A stretch of 64,000 nt of DNA from Archangium violaceum Cb vi76 (lineage in GTDB: Bacteria; Myxococcota; Myxococcia; Myxococcales; Myxococcaceae): positions 62,001 to 126,000 of the forward strand of contig NZ_JPMI01000045.1 of NCBI RefSeq assembly GCF_000733295.1, read 5' to 3'. This document shows positions 1 to 7,364 of the stretch, piece after piece (the first letter of the stretch is position 1; each line of letters opens with the position of its first letter). A model generated the notes under the pieces. The model was not told where the DNA came from and did not search any database. It saw only the letters and a list, made by a program, of their open reading frames with translations. The translations under genes were made by a program, and so were the position numbers.

Positions 1-657
1 GTATGCCGTCAGCGGGGCATCCTGTTCCACACGGACGCGGTGCAGGCGGCGGGAAAGCTGCCGACGCACCTGCGCGAGGTGGACGCGGATCTGCTGGCGC
101 TCTCGGCGCACAAGTTCGGAGGGCCGGCGGGAGCCGGGGTGCTGGTGGTGCGCAAGGGCGTGGAGCTGCAGGCGCTGACGCCGGGACACCAGGAGGCGGG
201 ATTGCGCGGAGGGACGCAGAACGTGCCCTACGCGGAGGCGCTCGCCCTGGCGCTGGAGCTGGCACACGAGGAGCAGCCGGCCTACGCGACGCGGGTGCAG
301 CGGCTGCGGGACACGTTCGAGCGGGAGGTGCGCTCGCGCATTCCGGACGTGACGGTGAACGGAGAGGGAGCGCCGCGGGTGCCGAACACGAGCAACCTGT
401 GCTTCCACGGAGCGGACGGCGAAGCCCTCCTGATCGCGTTGGACCTGGAGGGCATCTGCGTCTCGTCGGGAGCGGCGTGTGCCTCGGGGACGCTGACGCC
501 CTCGCACGTGCTGCTGGCGATGGGGCTCACGCCGGCGCAGGCGCACGGAGCCCTGCGCTTCTCGCTGGGACCGACGGCGACGGAAGAGGAAGTGGTCCGG
601 ATCGTGGAGGCCCTGAGCACGCATGTCCCGAGGGCCCGGGAGCTGAACCTGGAGTAA
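1..657 (+). CDS. Cysteine desulfurase (NifS/IscS class V aminotransferase fold), 5' end missing
   Basis: The reading frame is open from the first base, so the N-terminal part lies outside the window; 218 residues are visible. The family uses PLP to take sulfur from L-cysteine as an enzyme persulfide for Fe-S clusters and thiolated tRNA. The visible part starts at HTDAVQAAGK (the Asp that contacts the PLP ring), followed by SAHKFGGPAGAGVLVV with the Schiff-base Lys. Near the C terminus, SSGAACASG carries the persulfide Cys in the extended loop of group I (NifS/IscS) enzymes, followed by PSHVLLAMG. No Fe-S assembly partner is visible; the next genes are unrelated and on the other strand. The family call is firm. 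Whether it is the housekeeping iscS or a paralogue cannot be decided from this part. Confidence 0.93.
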   Translation, partial: VCRQRGILFHTDAVQAAGKLPTHLREVDADLLALSAHKFGGPAGAGVLVVRKGVELQALTPGHQEAGLRGGTQNVPYAEALALALELAHEEQPAYATRVQRLRDTFEREVRSRIPDVTVNGEGAPRVPNTSNLCFHGADGEALLIALDLEGICVSSGAACASGTLTPSHVLLAMGLTPAQAHGALRFSLGPTATEEEVVRIVEALSTHVPRARELNLE

Positions 658-661
658 TCAA

Positions 662-700
662 TCTCCCCTCGCCCTCCGGGAGAGGGACGGGGAGAGGGTG
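662..700 (+). repeat. Palindromic intergenic repeat, copy 1
   Basis: GC-rich near-palindrome just after the desulfurase stop codon, with arms of the type CCCTC..GGGAGAGGG followed by an ACGGGGAGAGGGTG tail. It is the most diverged of six copies. It could fold into a hairpin in RNA and may act as a terminator, but that is inference. Confidence 0.75.
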
Positions 701-731
701 CCACGGCTCTCAGGTTGAACCCGTGTCTGCC

Positions 732-765
732 CCCTCTCCCTCTGGGAGAGGGCTGGGGTGAGGGT
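732..765 (+). repeat. Palindromic intergenic repeat, copy 2
   Basis: The core CCCTCTCCCTCTGGGAGAGGG is a near-perfect inverted repeat followed by CTGGGGTGAGGGT. It has the same orientation as copies 1 and 5. It lies in the short gap between the desulfurase gene and the convergent small gene. Confidence 0.85.
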
Positions 766-791
766 CATCCGTCCCCACCCGTGCCCCTCGG

Positions 792-959
792 CTACCACTT
801 CTGGTCGGGGAGCTGCTTCTCACGGACCTCATCGGGAGGCTGGCCATACCCCGGCGAGCCCTCATGGGACTCTTGGGGTTTGTCCGGCGTGCGCTCGACC
901 TTGCGCTCGGTGTCCGCCTCGCGGGTCTCCCGCGGCTTCTGCTCCTTCTGGGTTGCCAT
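792..959 (-). CDS. Small hydrophilic protein, 55 aa, unknown function
   Basis: The 55-residue product begins MATQKEQKPRETREADTE and is almost all charged or polar (Lys, Arg, Glu, Asp, Gln), with no hydrophobic core, membrane segment or recognised motif. It is probably disordered. A longer in-frame start exists, but the ATG at 957-959 has a strong Shine-Dalgarno sequence (GGGAGGATTCGAG) directly before it, which is the main reason to accept the gene and this start. Palindromic repeats flank it on both sides. I do not recognise the family. Confidence 0.6.
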   Translation of the reverse strand: MATQKEQKPRETREADTERKVERTPDKPQESHEGSPGYGQPPDEVREKQLPDQKW

Positions 960-1060
960 CTCGAATCCTCCCTGGCGCGCTGGCGCCTGGCTCGTGCGGG
1001 AGAAGATCGGCATCGGACAGAGGACTGGCATCCGGGGACCAGGCAAACAGGGAAGCGGAG

Positions 1061-1096
1061 ACCCTCACCCCAGCCCTCTCCCAGAGGGAGAGGGAG
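1061..1096 (-). repeat. Palindromic intergenic repeat, copy 3 (inverted)
   Basis: ACCCTCACCCCAGCCCTCTC, then CCAGAGGGAGAGGGAG: the reverse complement of copy 2 with almost no changes. It lies upstream of the 55-aa gene and downstream of the Ser/Thr kinase. Confidence 0.85.
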
Positions 1097-1126
1097 CACC
1101 CACGGAGCCAACCCGGGATGCGTGGC

Positions 1127-1162
1127 ACCCTCACCCCGACCCTCTCCCGGAGGGCGAGGGAG
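1127..1162 (-). repeat. Palindromic intergenic repeat, copy 4 (inverted)
   Basis: CACCCTCACCCCGACCCTCT, then CCCGGAGGGCGAGGGA. Same orientation as copy 3, 30 bp away, making a tandem pair just after the stop codon of the kinase gene. Confidence 0.82.
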
Positions 1163-1175
1163 GGGATGATGCACG

Positions 1176-2117
1176 TTACTTCGCGTCGGTGATGCCGAAC
1201 AGTCCACGCACCACGGCGGCGATGGCCAACGGCGTGCCCACCCGCTCGTCGTAGTGCGGCGCCAGCGCCTCGGCGAAGGCCTCGGCCGTGAGGAACCGGT
1301 CCTCGGGATTCACCGCGAAGCCGCGGTGGATGATCTCATCCAGCGCCTCGGGGATCTCCGGGCGGATGAGGCTCGGCGGCAGGTAGTCCCGGTAGACGAT
1401 CTTCGTGAAGACCTCTTCCGGGGTGGTGCCGGTGAAGGGGCGCTGGAGCGTCAGCAGCTCGTACAGCACGACCGTCGCGGCCCACAGGTCCACCGACGGC
1501 GCGATGGCGCCCTGCAGTGCCTCGGGCGACAGGTAGTAGGGCTTGCCGAGCACCTCGCCGCCCTGGAGCACGCCGTCCACGCGCAGCCGCGCCACGCCGA
1601 AGTCACCCAGCTTGATGTCCCCCAACCGCGAGATGAACAGGTTGGAGGGCGAGATGTCGCAGTGGACGATGCCCAGGGGCTCGCCCTGGGGTCCGGTGGC
1701 GGAGTGGGCGTAGGCCAGGGCCTCGAGCAGCGTGCGCGCCAGGTAGACGGCGAAGTCCAGGGGCAGGTGGATGCCGCGGTGCTTGCAGCGGCGGAGGATC
1801 TGCCCCAAGTCCCGGCCGTCCACCAGGTCCATGACGATGAAGTACTGGCCCTCGACCACGCCGACGTCGAGCACCTGGACGATGTTGGGGTGATCCAACT
1901 GCTTGGTGAGGCGGGCCTCGGAGGCGAAGAGGGCGACGGAGGCCGGATCCTTGGTGAGGGCGGGCAACAGCCGCTTGACGGCCACCGTCCAGCCCTGGCG
2001 GGGTCCGGAACGGACGCGGGCGCGGAAGACCTCGGCCATGCCCCCCTTGCCGAGCTGCGACTGGATTTCGTAGTTGCCGAGGATCCGGGGGATCCTCGGC
2101 GTCGGAGAGGTGCTCAC
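1176..2117 (-). CDS. Cytoplasmic Ser/Thr protein kinase with HCD catalytic loop
   Basis: A 313-residue single-domain Hanks-type kinase. Visible motifs are the glycine loop GKGGMAEVF (23-31), the ATP-anchoring Lys in VAVKR (Lys48), HCDISPSN (152-159) as the catalytic loop, and GDFGVA for the metal-binding DFG. The usual HRD Arg is Cys (HCD), a variant I know from myxobacterial kinases; the catalytic Asp and Asn remain, so activity is expected but activation-loop control may differ. After the kinase domain only a short tail (HYDERVGTPLAIAAVVRGLFG) remains, with no transmembrane segment or sensor. It starts 4 bp after the stop of the TPR gene, so the two are almost certainly one transcript. The partner may scaffold or be a substrate, but this is inference. 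Confidence 0.93.
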   Translation of the reverse strand: MSTSPTPRIPRILGNYEIQSQLGKGGMAEVFRARVRSGPRQGWTVAVKRLLPALTKDPASVALFASEARLTKQLDHPNIVQVLDVGVVEGQYFIVMDLVDGRDLGQILRRCKHRGIHLPLDFAVYLARTLLEALAYAHSATGPQGEPLGIVHCDISPSNLFISRLGDIKLGDFGVARLRVDGVLQGGEVLGKPYYLSPEALQGAIAPSVDLWAATVVLYELLTLQRPFTGTTPEEVFTKIVYRDYLPPSLIRPEIPEALDEIIHRGFAVNPEDRFLTAEAFAEALAPHYDERVGTPLAIAAVVRGLFGITDAK

Positions 2118-2121
2118 GCGC

Positions 2122-3048
2122 TCAGGGTCCCGTCTGTTGCCGCCTTCCGGCAGAGGCCTTGTTGTTCGCGACTGCCTGCTGGAGCAGCCCCAGGTACTTG
2201 TTGAGGAAGGCCCCGTCCGAGCTCAAGAGCCGATCCAACTCCGCGTCCTGCGAGCCCTCGGTGATGGCGAAACCGAGTTTCACCGCCTGCCCCAGGCTGG
2301 CCAGCGCCTGCTTCTTGTCACCCAGCCGGCTGTAGGCGCAGGCCAGGTTGTAATGGATGCTGGACTCGCGCGGATTGAGCAACCGCGCCCGGTTCAGGGC
2401 GTCGATGGAGTCCTGGGCCTGGCCGCGCATCAACCAGGCCGTGCCCAGCCCGAAGAAGGCCACCCAGTTGCGGTCATCGAGGGTGATGCTCCGCTCGAAC
2501 TCGGCCGCCGAGCCGCTCCAATCCTTCTTGCCCAGGAGCTGGTTGCCCCGCTCCAGCGCCTCCTTGGCGGCCTCGGTGTTGCGCTTCTCCGTGCGCAGGC
2601 GCGCCACGCCCCCCCGCACCGGAGCCTGCGCGGACACCGCCTCCGCCGGCTGCAGCACCAGCAGCCCCCCCTTGCCCAGCCCCGGCACCTGGCACCCCGC
2701 CTGCGGCCGCACATAGGCCGTCAGCGACCGGTCCTCCGTGCTGTACACGGCGAGGACGGGCACGGTGCCCAGGCTCGGGCAGGACGGGCCCTCCAGGCAC
2801 AGGGTGAGCTGCCCCACCAGCACGTTCCCCAGCAGTTGCCCCTCCAGCACCGGGCTCTGGGGCTTGAAGCGGCAGGGGCCCCCATCGACGGAGTGGGCGA
2901 CCACGCGCTCGTTCGCGACGCTCCACTCCACCCGCCCCAGCACGTTCGCCTGGTAGCTTCCCTGGGGCACGTTTTGTGCCCTGGCGGCGGCTCCGGGGAC
3001 TGCGGCGATGAAGGCCGCGAGGCCGATTGTTCTGGAAACGGACGCCAT
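2122..3048 (-). CDS. Exported TPR-repeat protein
   Basis: 308 residues. The N terminus (MASVSRTIGLAAFIAAVPGAAARAQ) looks like a Sec signal peptide with cleavage near AARA-Q, so the protein is probably periplasmic. Residues ~30-130 form a Cys-containing domain I do not recognise. About 165-280 holds TPR-type helical pairs (for example NWVAFFGLGTAWLMRGQAQD and SIHYNLACAYSRLGDKKQAL). TPRs mediate protein contacts. The Ser/Thr kinase follows within 4 bp. An exported TPR protein encoded with a cytoplasmic kinase suggests a shared pathway rather than direct binding. The ATG at 3046-3048 is the only start that keeps the full signal sequence. Confidence 0.85.
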   Translation of the reverse strand: MASVSRTIGLAAFIAAVPGAAARAQNVPQGSYQANVLGRVEWSVANERVVAHSVDGGPCRFKPQSPVLEGQLLGNVLVGQLTLCLEGPSCPSLGTVPVLAVYSTEDRSLTAYVRPQAGCQVPGLGKGGLLVLQPAEAVSAQAPVRGGVARLRTEKRNTEAAKEALERGNQLLGKKDWSGSAAEFERSITLDDRNWVAFFGLGTAWLMRGQAQDSIDALNRARLLNPRESSIHYNLACAYSRLGDKKQALASLGQAVKLGFAITEGSQDAELDRLLSSDGAFLNKYLGLLQQAVANNKASAGRRQQTGP

Positions 3049-3210
3049 GGGTGTAGTGGGAGCCCCTCCATCATAGGAGGTGGCCGCCTGCCTTGTAAAC
3101 GCGCGGCAATGGCTTGACCCATCCGCTCCGCGTTCTTATCATTCCTTCAGGCATTCCTGGGTTTCCCCAGGAGTTTCAAGCGTTTGCAGTCAGGAGAGGT
3201 TTGGTAGAAG

Positions 3211-3410
3211 GGCTGTCCCCTGCGGGGCGCGTGATGCCCAGCAGAAATTCGAACCGATACGTCCATCACGGGGTCCGTTTCGAGCTCCATGAGCAAGCCC
3301 TCCCCTCGCGGGATGAGGGAAGCCTACGGAGCCACGACTTCGAACCCCACCTGGCTTTTTAGGGTTCAATGGACGCTAGGCACACGGCCATTCGGCGGGG
3401 GACTTTTTTC
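3211..3410 (+). ncRNA. ssrS: 6S RNA, regulator of sigma-70 RNA polymerase
   Basis: This gene-free stretch matches the layout of E. coli 6S RNA from end to end. GGGCTGTCCCCT near the 5' end parallels the E. coli GGGCCAGTCCCCT. ATGAGCAAGCCCTCC, then GAAGCCTACGG follows, and then AGGGTTCAATGGACGC near the 3' end. The closing stem is visible: GTCCCCTGC (3215-3223) pairs perfectly over 9 bp with GCGGGGGAC (3395-3403), followed at once by a T-run (TTTTTTCTT), as for a Rho-independent end. The next gene is 5-formyltetrahydrofolate cyclo-ligase, the well-known partner of 6S RNA in many proteobacteria. 6S RNA mimics an open promoter and holds back the housekeeping holoenzyme in stationary phase. A weak promoter (TTGCAG 3184-3189, TAGAAG 3205-3210) could start it near 3215. 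The ends are approximate. Confidence 0.85.
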
Positions 3411-3435
3411 TTCACTCTTGGCGGGAGCGGGGCAG

Positions 3436-4062
3436 GTGGCGAGCGAGACGGTGGCACAAGAGGGAGCGGCTCGGAAGGTGTCTCTGCGCGAGGAGCTCAC
3501 GGCGCGACGCAAGGCGATGACGCCGGACATCATCGACGAGCGTGGGCTGAAGGTGCAGGCCCGATTCCTGGCAGCACCCTATTACCAAAAGGCGAGGACG
3601 GTGGCGCTCTACGCCCCCATTCGGGGTGAAGTGCCCACGCGGGACATCCTCATCGCGGCACTGCAGGACGAGAAGATCGTCTGCTACCCGCTGTCCCACG
3701 TCCATGGACGTATCCTGTCCTTCCGGGCCATCAAGTCCGAGGCGGAGCTGGAGCCGGGCAGGCTCGGAGTACGCGAGCCCACCAACTCCGCCGAGCTCAT
3801 CCCGGTGGACCAGATCGATCTGTTCGTGGTGCCCGGGTTGGGCTTCACACGCGACGGCAAGCGGCTGGGCCGGGGCGGCGGCTACTACGACGCCACCCTG
3901 AAGGCGGCCTCCGCGCGCAGCCGGCGGGTGGGGCTGGCCTTCGGCGACCAGGTCGTCGACACCATGCCGACCACCAGTGAGGACGTGGACATGGACCTCG
4001 TCGTCACCGAGTCGGAGACACTGCGCGGGCTCTACCGCGACTGGGATTTCCTGGACACGTGA
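3436..4062 (+). CDS. fau: 5-formyltetrahydrofolate cyclo-ligase
   Basis: Converts 5-formyl-THF to 5,10-methenyl-THF with ATP, returning stored folate to one-carbon metabolism. From the GTG at 3436 the product is 208 residues, normal for the family. Diagnostic motifs are YAPIRGEVPT in the N-terminal half, FVVPGLGFTRDGKRLGRGGG with the conserved GRGGGYYD substrate/ATP loop, and GLAFGDQVV. The frame also extends upstream to an ATG at 3289, but that lies inside the 6S RNA and would add ~49 residues not seen in the family. The GTG at 3436 has GGGAGCGG upstream; a second GTG at 3451 is also possible. The stop overlaps the GTG of the next gene by 4 bp (GTGA), so the two are probably translationally coupled. 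Confidence 0.9.
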   Translation: MASETVAQEGAARKVSLREELTARRKAMTPDIIDERGLKVQARFLAAPYYQKARTVALYAPIRGEVPTRDILIAALQDEKIVCYPLSHVHGRILSFRAIKSEAELEPGRLGVREPTNSAELIPVDQIDLFVVPGLGFTRDGKRLGRGGGYYDATLKAASARSRRVGLAFGDQVVDTMPTTSEDVDMDLVVTESETLRGLYRDWDFLDT

Positions 4063-4850
4063 AAGTACTCTTCATGGGCGATGTGGTGGGCAAGCCGGGC
4101 GTGACGGCTGTGCGCACCCTTCTCCCCAAGCTCATCGCGCGCCACTCGGTGGACCTCGTCATCGCCAACGCTGAAAACAGCGAAGGCGGTGCGGGGATCT
4201 CCCCCGAGTCGGCCGAGGCGCTGCTCGCCAGTGAGGTCAACCTCCTGACGAGCGGCAACCATTTCTGGACCAAGAAGCAGATCCTCCCCTGGGTGGAGGA
4301 CAATCCACACCTGCTCCTGCGGCCGGCCAACTACCCCAAGGGGGCGCCGGGACGGGGGCACACCGTCATCCAGACGCCGGACGGGCGCAAGCTCGGGGTG
4401 CTCAACCTCGAGGGGCGCGTCAACATGAAGCCCCTGGACAACCCGTTCACGGTGGCGCCGGAGCTGGTGGCGGAGCTGCGCAAGCAGACGCCCTGCATCC
4501 TGGTGGACATGCACTGCGAGGCCACCAGCGAGAAGAACGCCATGGGCGCCCACCTGGACGGCAAGGTGTCCGCGGTGGTGGGTACCCACACCCACGTGCA
4601 GACGGCCGACGAGCGGATTCTCCCCGGCGGCACGGCCTACATCACCGACGTGGGCATGTGCGGCCCGCTGGACTCCGTCATCGGGATGAAGAAGGAGTCC
4701 TCCATCGAGCGCTTCATCACCCTGCGCCACGTCCCCTACGAGTTGGCCAAGAACCTGGTCTACCTGCAGGGCGTGCTCATCGACATGGACGACAAGACGG
4801 GGAAGGCGCGCGGCATCGAGCGCGTGCGCGAGCACCTGCCGGGAACCTGA
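4059..4850 (+). CDS. ymdB: YmdB-family metallophosphoesterase (2',3'-cyclic nucleotide phosphodiesterase type)
   Basis: 263 residues, full length for the TIGR00282/YmdB family of binuclear metallophosphoesterases, which hydrolyse 2',3'-cNMPs (or cAMP-type substrates) and affect multicellular behaviour in Bacillus. The metal-ligand motifs are in order: FMGDVVGKPG at the N terminus, NAENSEGGAG, TSGNHFW, then DMHCEATSEK and GTHTHVQTAD. It starts with GTG overlapping the stop codon of fau. Motifs and length match the family fully; the physiological role in this organism is not known. Confidence 0.92.
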   Translation: MKVLFMGDVVGKPGVTAVRTLLPKLIARHSVDLVIANAENSEGGAGISPESAEALLASEVNLLTSGNHFWTKKQILPWVEDNPHLLLRPANYPKGAPGRGHTVIQTPDGRKLGVLNLEGRVNMKPLDNPFTVAPELVAELRKQTPCILVDMHCEATSEKNAMGAHLDGKVSAVVGTHTHVQTADERILPGGTAYITDVGMCGPLDSVIGMKKESSIERFITLRHVPYELAKNLVYLQGVLIDMDDKTGKARGIERVREHLPGT

Positions 4851-4917
4851 GCGGCGTGCACGCCGGGCGACGTCCTTTGTCCACCTGCCCTCGTTTTCGG
4901 GTAGGTTGCGCCGCGTC

Positions 4918-6180
4918 ATGTCCGAAAATCCGCTGCGCAAGGCGACCCCCCAGGAGCAGTTCGAGGAAGTGACCCGCGGCACCGTGGACATCCAGGTGCC
5001 CGAGGAGCTCAAGAAGAAGCTCGAGCGCTCGTATGAGACGGGCAAGCCGCTCATCATCAAGGCGGGCTTCGATCCGAGCCGGCCGGACCTGCACCTGGGC
5101 CACTCGCTGCTGCTCACGCGCATGCGGCGCTTCCAGGAGTTCGGCCACCAGGTGGTGTTCCTCATCGGTGACTTCACCGCGCTGATTGGCGATCCCTCCG
5201 GGAAGAACGTCACGCGCCCCGCCCTCACCCGCGAGGAGGTGAAGGTCAACGCGAAGACGTACCAGGATCAGGTCTTCAAGGTGCTGGACGCCGCGAAGAC
5301 GCAGGTGCGCTTCAACTCCGAGTGGTTGGACAAGCTGGGGACGGAGGGAATGATCCGCCTGGCGGCGCGCTACTCGGTGCAGCGCATGCTGGAGCGCGAC
5401 GACTTCAAGACGCGCTTCCGGGAGAACCGCTCCATCTCCATCCACGAGTTCCTCTACCCGCTGCTGCAGGGCTACGACTCGGTGGCGCTGAAGGCGGACG
5501 TGGAGCTGGGCGCGACGGATCAGCTCTTCAACCTGCTGGTGGGCCGGCAGCTCATGAAGGAAGAGGGCATGGAGCCGCAGGTCATCATGACCGGGCCCAT
5601 CCTCGAGGGCCTGGACGCGAAGATGGTCGACGGGAAGATCGTCGGCGACAAGATGTCCAAGAGCCTGGACAACTACGTGGGCATCAGCGATCCGCCGGAG
5701 CAGATCTACGGCAAGCTGATGAGCATCACGGACGACCTGATGTGGCGGTACTACGAGCTGCTGTCGTCGCGGACGCTCAAGGATCTCTCCGAGCTGAAGC
5801 AGAAGGTGGCGAGCGGGGAAGTGCACCCGAAGGCGGCCAAGTCGGGCTTCGCGCAGGAGATGGCGGCGCGCTTCCACGACGCGGAGTCGGCGCAGAAGGC
5901 GATGCAGGGGTGGGAGGAGCGCTACTCGCAGAAGAAGATCGTCGCCGAGGACCAGCCGCTGGTCGAGGTGGGGATGAGCGGAGCGCCGAAGCTGCTGCTG
6001 GCGAAGGCACTGGCCGAGGCGAAGCTGGTGGCGTCCGTCACGGAGGCTCGCAAGCTGATGGGCCAGGGTGGCGTGAAGGTGAACGGGGAGAAGGCCACGG
6101 ACCCGAAGCACGAGCTGGATGCGGGCGAGTACCTGGTGCAGGTGGGCAAGCACAAGTCCGCGCGCATCAAGCTGGCTTGA
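4918..6180 (+). CDS. tyrS: Tyrosyl-tRNA synthetase
   Basis: Class I synthetase that charges tRNA-Tyr; 420 residues from the ATG at 4918. HLGH (59-62) is the HIGH signature and KMSKS is at 245-249 in DKMSKSLDN. The C-terminal ~65 residues (SVTEARKLMGQGGVKVNGEK...) form the S4-type RNA-binding domain. HLGH with this spacing fits the TyrZ-like branch. A TTG at 4906 would add four residues, but ATG 4918 is the more usual choice. The gene lies 67 bp after ymdB and is followed by a palindromic repeat that may terminate transcription. Confidence 0.96.
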   Translation: MSENPLRKATPQEQFEEVTRGTVDIQVPEELKKKLERSYETGKPLIIKAGFDPSRPDLHLGHSLLLTRMRRFQEFGHQVVFLIGDFTALIGDPSGKNVTRPALTREEVKVNAKTYQDQVFKVLDAAKTQVRFNSEWLDKLGTEGMIRLAARYSVQRMLERDDFKTRFRENRSISIHEFLYPLLQGYDSVALKADVELGATDQLFNLLVGRQLMKEEGMEPQVIMTGPILEGLDAKMVDGKIVGDKMSKSLDNYVGISDPPEQIYGKLMSITDDLMWRYYELLSSRTLKDLSELKQKVASGEVHPKAAKSGFAQEMAARFHDAESAQKAMQGWEERYSQKKIVAEDQPLVEVGMSGAPKLLLAKALAEAKLVASVTEARKLMGQGGVKVNGEKATDPKHELDAGEYLVQVGKHKSARIKLA

Positions 6181-6182
6181 CT

Positions 6183-6217
6183 CCCTCTCCCTCTGGGAGA
6201 GGGTCGGGGTGAGGGTA
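6183..6217 (+). repeat. Palindromic intergenic repeat, copy 5
   Basis: CCCTCTCCCTCTGGGAGAGGG followed by TCGGGGTGAGGGT, starting 2 bp after the tyrS stop codon. It is a perfect copy of the core of copy 2 and is well placed to end tyrS transcription as a hairpin. Confidence 0.87.
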
Positions 6218-6231
6218 TCCTCCGCGAACCC

Positions 6232-7257
6232 ATGCGGACCCTCACCCTGTTGCTGATCGCCCTCTGTACCCTCCCCTTCCGAGCCCACGCCTCGGGCGCC
6301 TTCGTCTCCGGCACCCGGCTGGAGGCCGTAGCGGAACCCGAGTCCACCCGGGTCGTCTTCACCGTCGAGCCGGACAAGGCCTATCCCGTCCTCAAGAAGG
6401 GAGGCCCCGGACGCGCGTGGTGCAAGCTGAAGGGGGCCACCGGCGAGGGCTGGGTGAAGTGCGACGGCACGGCGGAGCTGCCGGAGCAGCCGCGGATGAG
6501 CGGTGAGTTCCTGGCCTCGAAGGACCGGGCCCCCGAGGCCACTCCCATGCCAGCCAACATCCCCCAGGCCACGGGCTGCGCGACCCGCTGCGACAAACCG
6601 CCCCTGTTCCGCCAGCTCCCCGCGCTCAAGCCCGTGGACCGCGAGGTGCTCGGAATGTGCCCGGCGCGGCCCGACGCCTCGGTGAGCCGCGGCGACGTGC
6701 AGCGCTTCATGTCCGCGCACTACGACGATCCGCGCATCCAGCGCGCCCTGTCCGCCGCGGGCCGCCCGGGCTCGCGCCAGGGGAACCTCGAGTGGCTCAC
6801 CGGCCTGTGGGTCAGCACCGGACCACGCAACGCCTTCACCCACGTCTTCTGCGGCGACGAGTGGCTGGAGAAGAACATCGGCGGGCTGCACTACCTGCCT
6901 CGCTACGCCCAGCTCGAGTCCGAGGGGAAGCTGTGCTTCGACGGCCCGGCGCGCGGGGGCAAGGCGCTCCAGGGCTCGCAGTACCTCATCCGCTTCCGCG
7001 GCGTGGCCCCCTGGTCCTGCGCCGAGAAGAAGCTCGGCGGCTTCGCGCAGGCGGAGGATCCGGTGGCCATGGTGGCCATCGGCACCCGCGCCTTCGCCCG
7101 GTGCTGCGCTCGCGATGGGGCGAAGCGGGAGGGCGGCGTGTACTCGGCGCCGGACCTCGGAGGCAAGTCGTGGCGCATCTGGTGCGGGACGCGCAATGGC
7201 TCCTACGGCATCGCCACGCTGTATCCCACCCACGAACGCTCCACCTGCGGCGAGTGA
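6232..7257 (+). CDS. Secreted EndoU-like endoribonuclease
   Basis: 341 residues with a clear signal peptide (MRTLTLLLIALCTLPFRAHA, then SGAF). Residues ~40-85 look like a small SH3-like domain (AWCKLKGATGEGWVKC). The C-terminal half resembles the EndoU/XendoU fold: FTHVFCGDEW with His204, GGLHYLPRYAQLE with His220, a Lys pair at 266-267 (CAEKKLGGF), and GSYGIATLYPT near the end, like the YIGTAYP strand of eukaryotic EndoU. Spacing His-16-His-46-Lys is the same as I recall for the XendoU triad (His162, His178, Lys224). EndoU enzymes cut RNA at uridines, leaving 2',3'-cyclic phosphate. At least nine Cys residues suggest disulfides after export. No immunity gene is adjacent. The role (predation, defence, RNA scavenging) is unknown. 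Confidence 0.68.
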   Translation: MRTLTLLLIALCTLPFRAHASGAFVSGTRLEAVAEPESTRVVFTVEPDKAYPVLKKGGPGRAWCKLKGATGEGWVKCDGTAELPEQPRMSGEFLASKDRAPEATPMPANIPQATGCATRCDKPPLFRQLPALKPVDREVLGMCPARPDASVSRGDVQRFMSAHYDDPRIQRALSAAGRPGSRQGNLEWLTGLWVSTGPRNAFTHVFCGDEWLEKNIGGLHYLPRYAQLESEGKLCFDGPARGGKALQGSQYLIRFRGVAPWSCAEKKLGGFAQAEDPVAMVAIGTRAFARCCARDGAKREGGVYSAPDLGGKSWRIWCGTRNGSYGIATLYPTHERSTCGE

Positions 7258-7298
7258 CGCGGAACCGCGATGACCGGGGCTCAACCCGGGAGCTCGAT

Positions 7299-7333
7299 AC
7301 CCTCACCCCGTCCCTCTCCCAGAGGGAGAGGGG
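7299..7333 (-). repeat. Palindromic intergenic repeat, copy 6 (inverted)
   Basis: ACCCTCACCCCGTCCCTCTC, then CCAGAGGGAGAGGGGT, in the gap between the convergent EndoU-like and macroglobulin genes. It is the last copy I could find; the remaining 56 kb appears to have none. Confidence 0.87.
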
Positions 7334-7364
7334 TGGATGCGTGAGTGGAACCTTGGGGGGCTGG

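Noticed and set aside
3289-3435. Longer 5' start of fau
   Set aside because: It lies inside the 6S RNA, adds residues not found in the family, and a better placed GTG exists at 3436.
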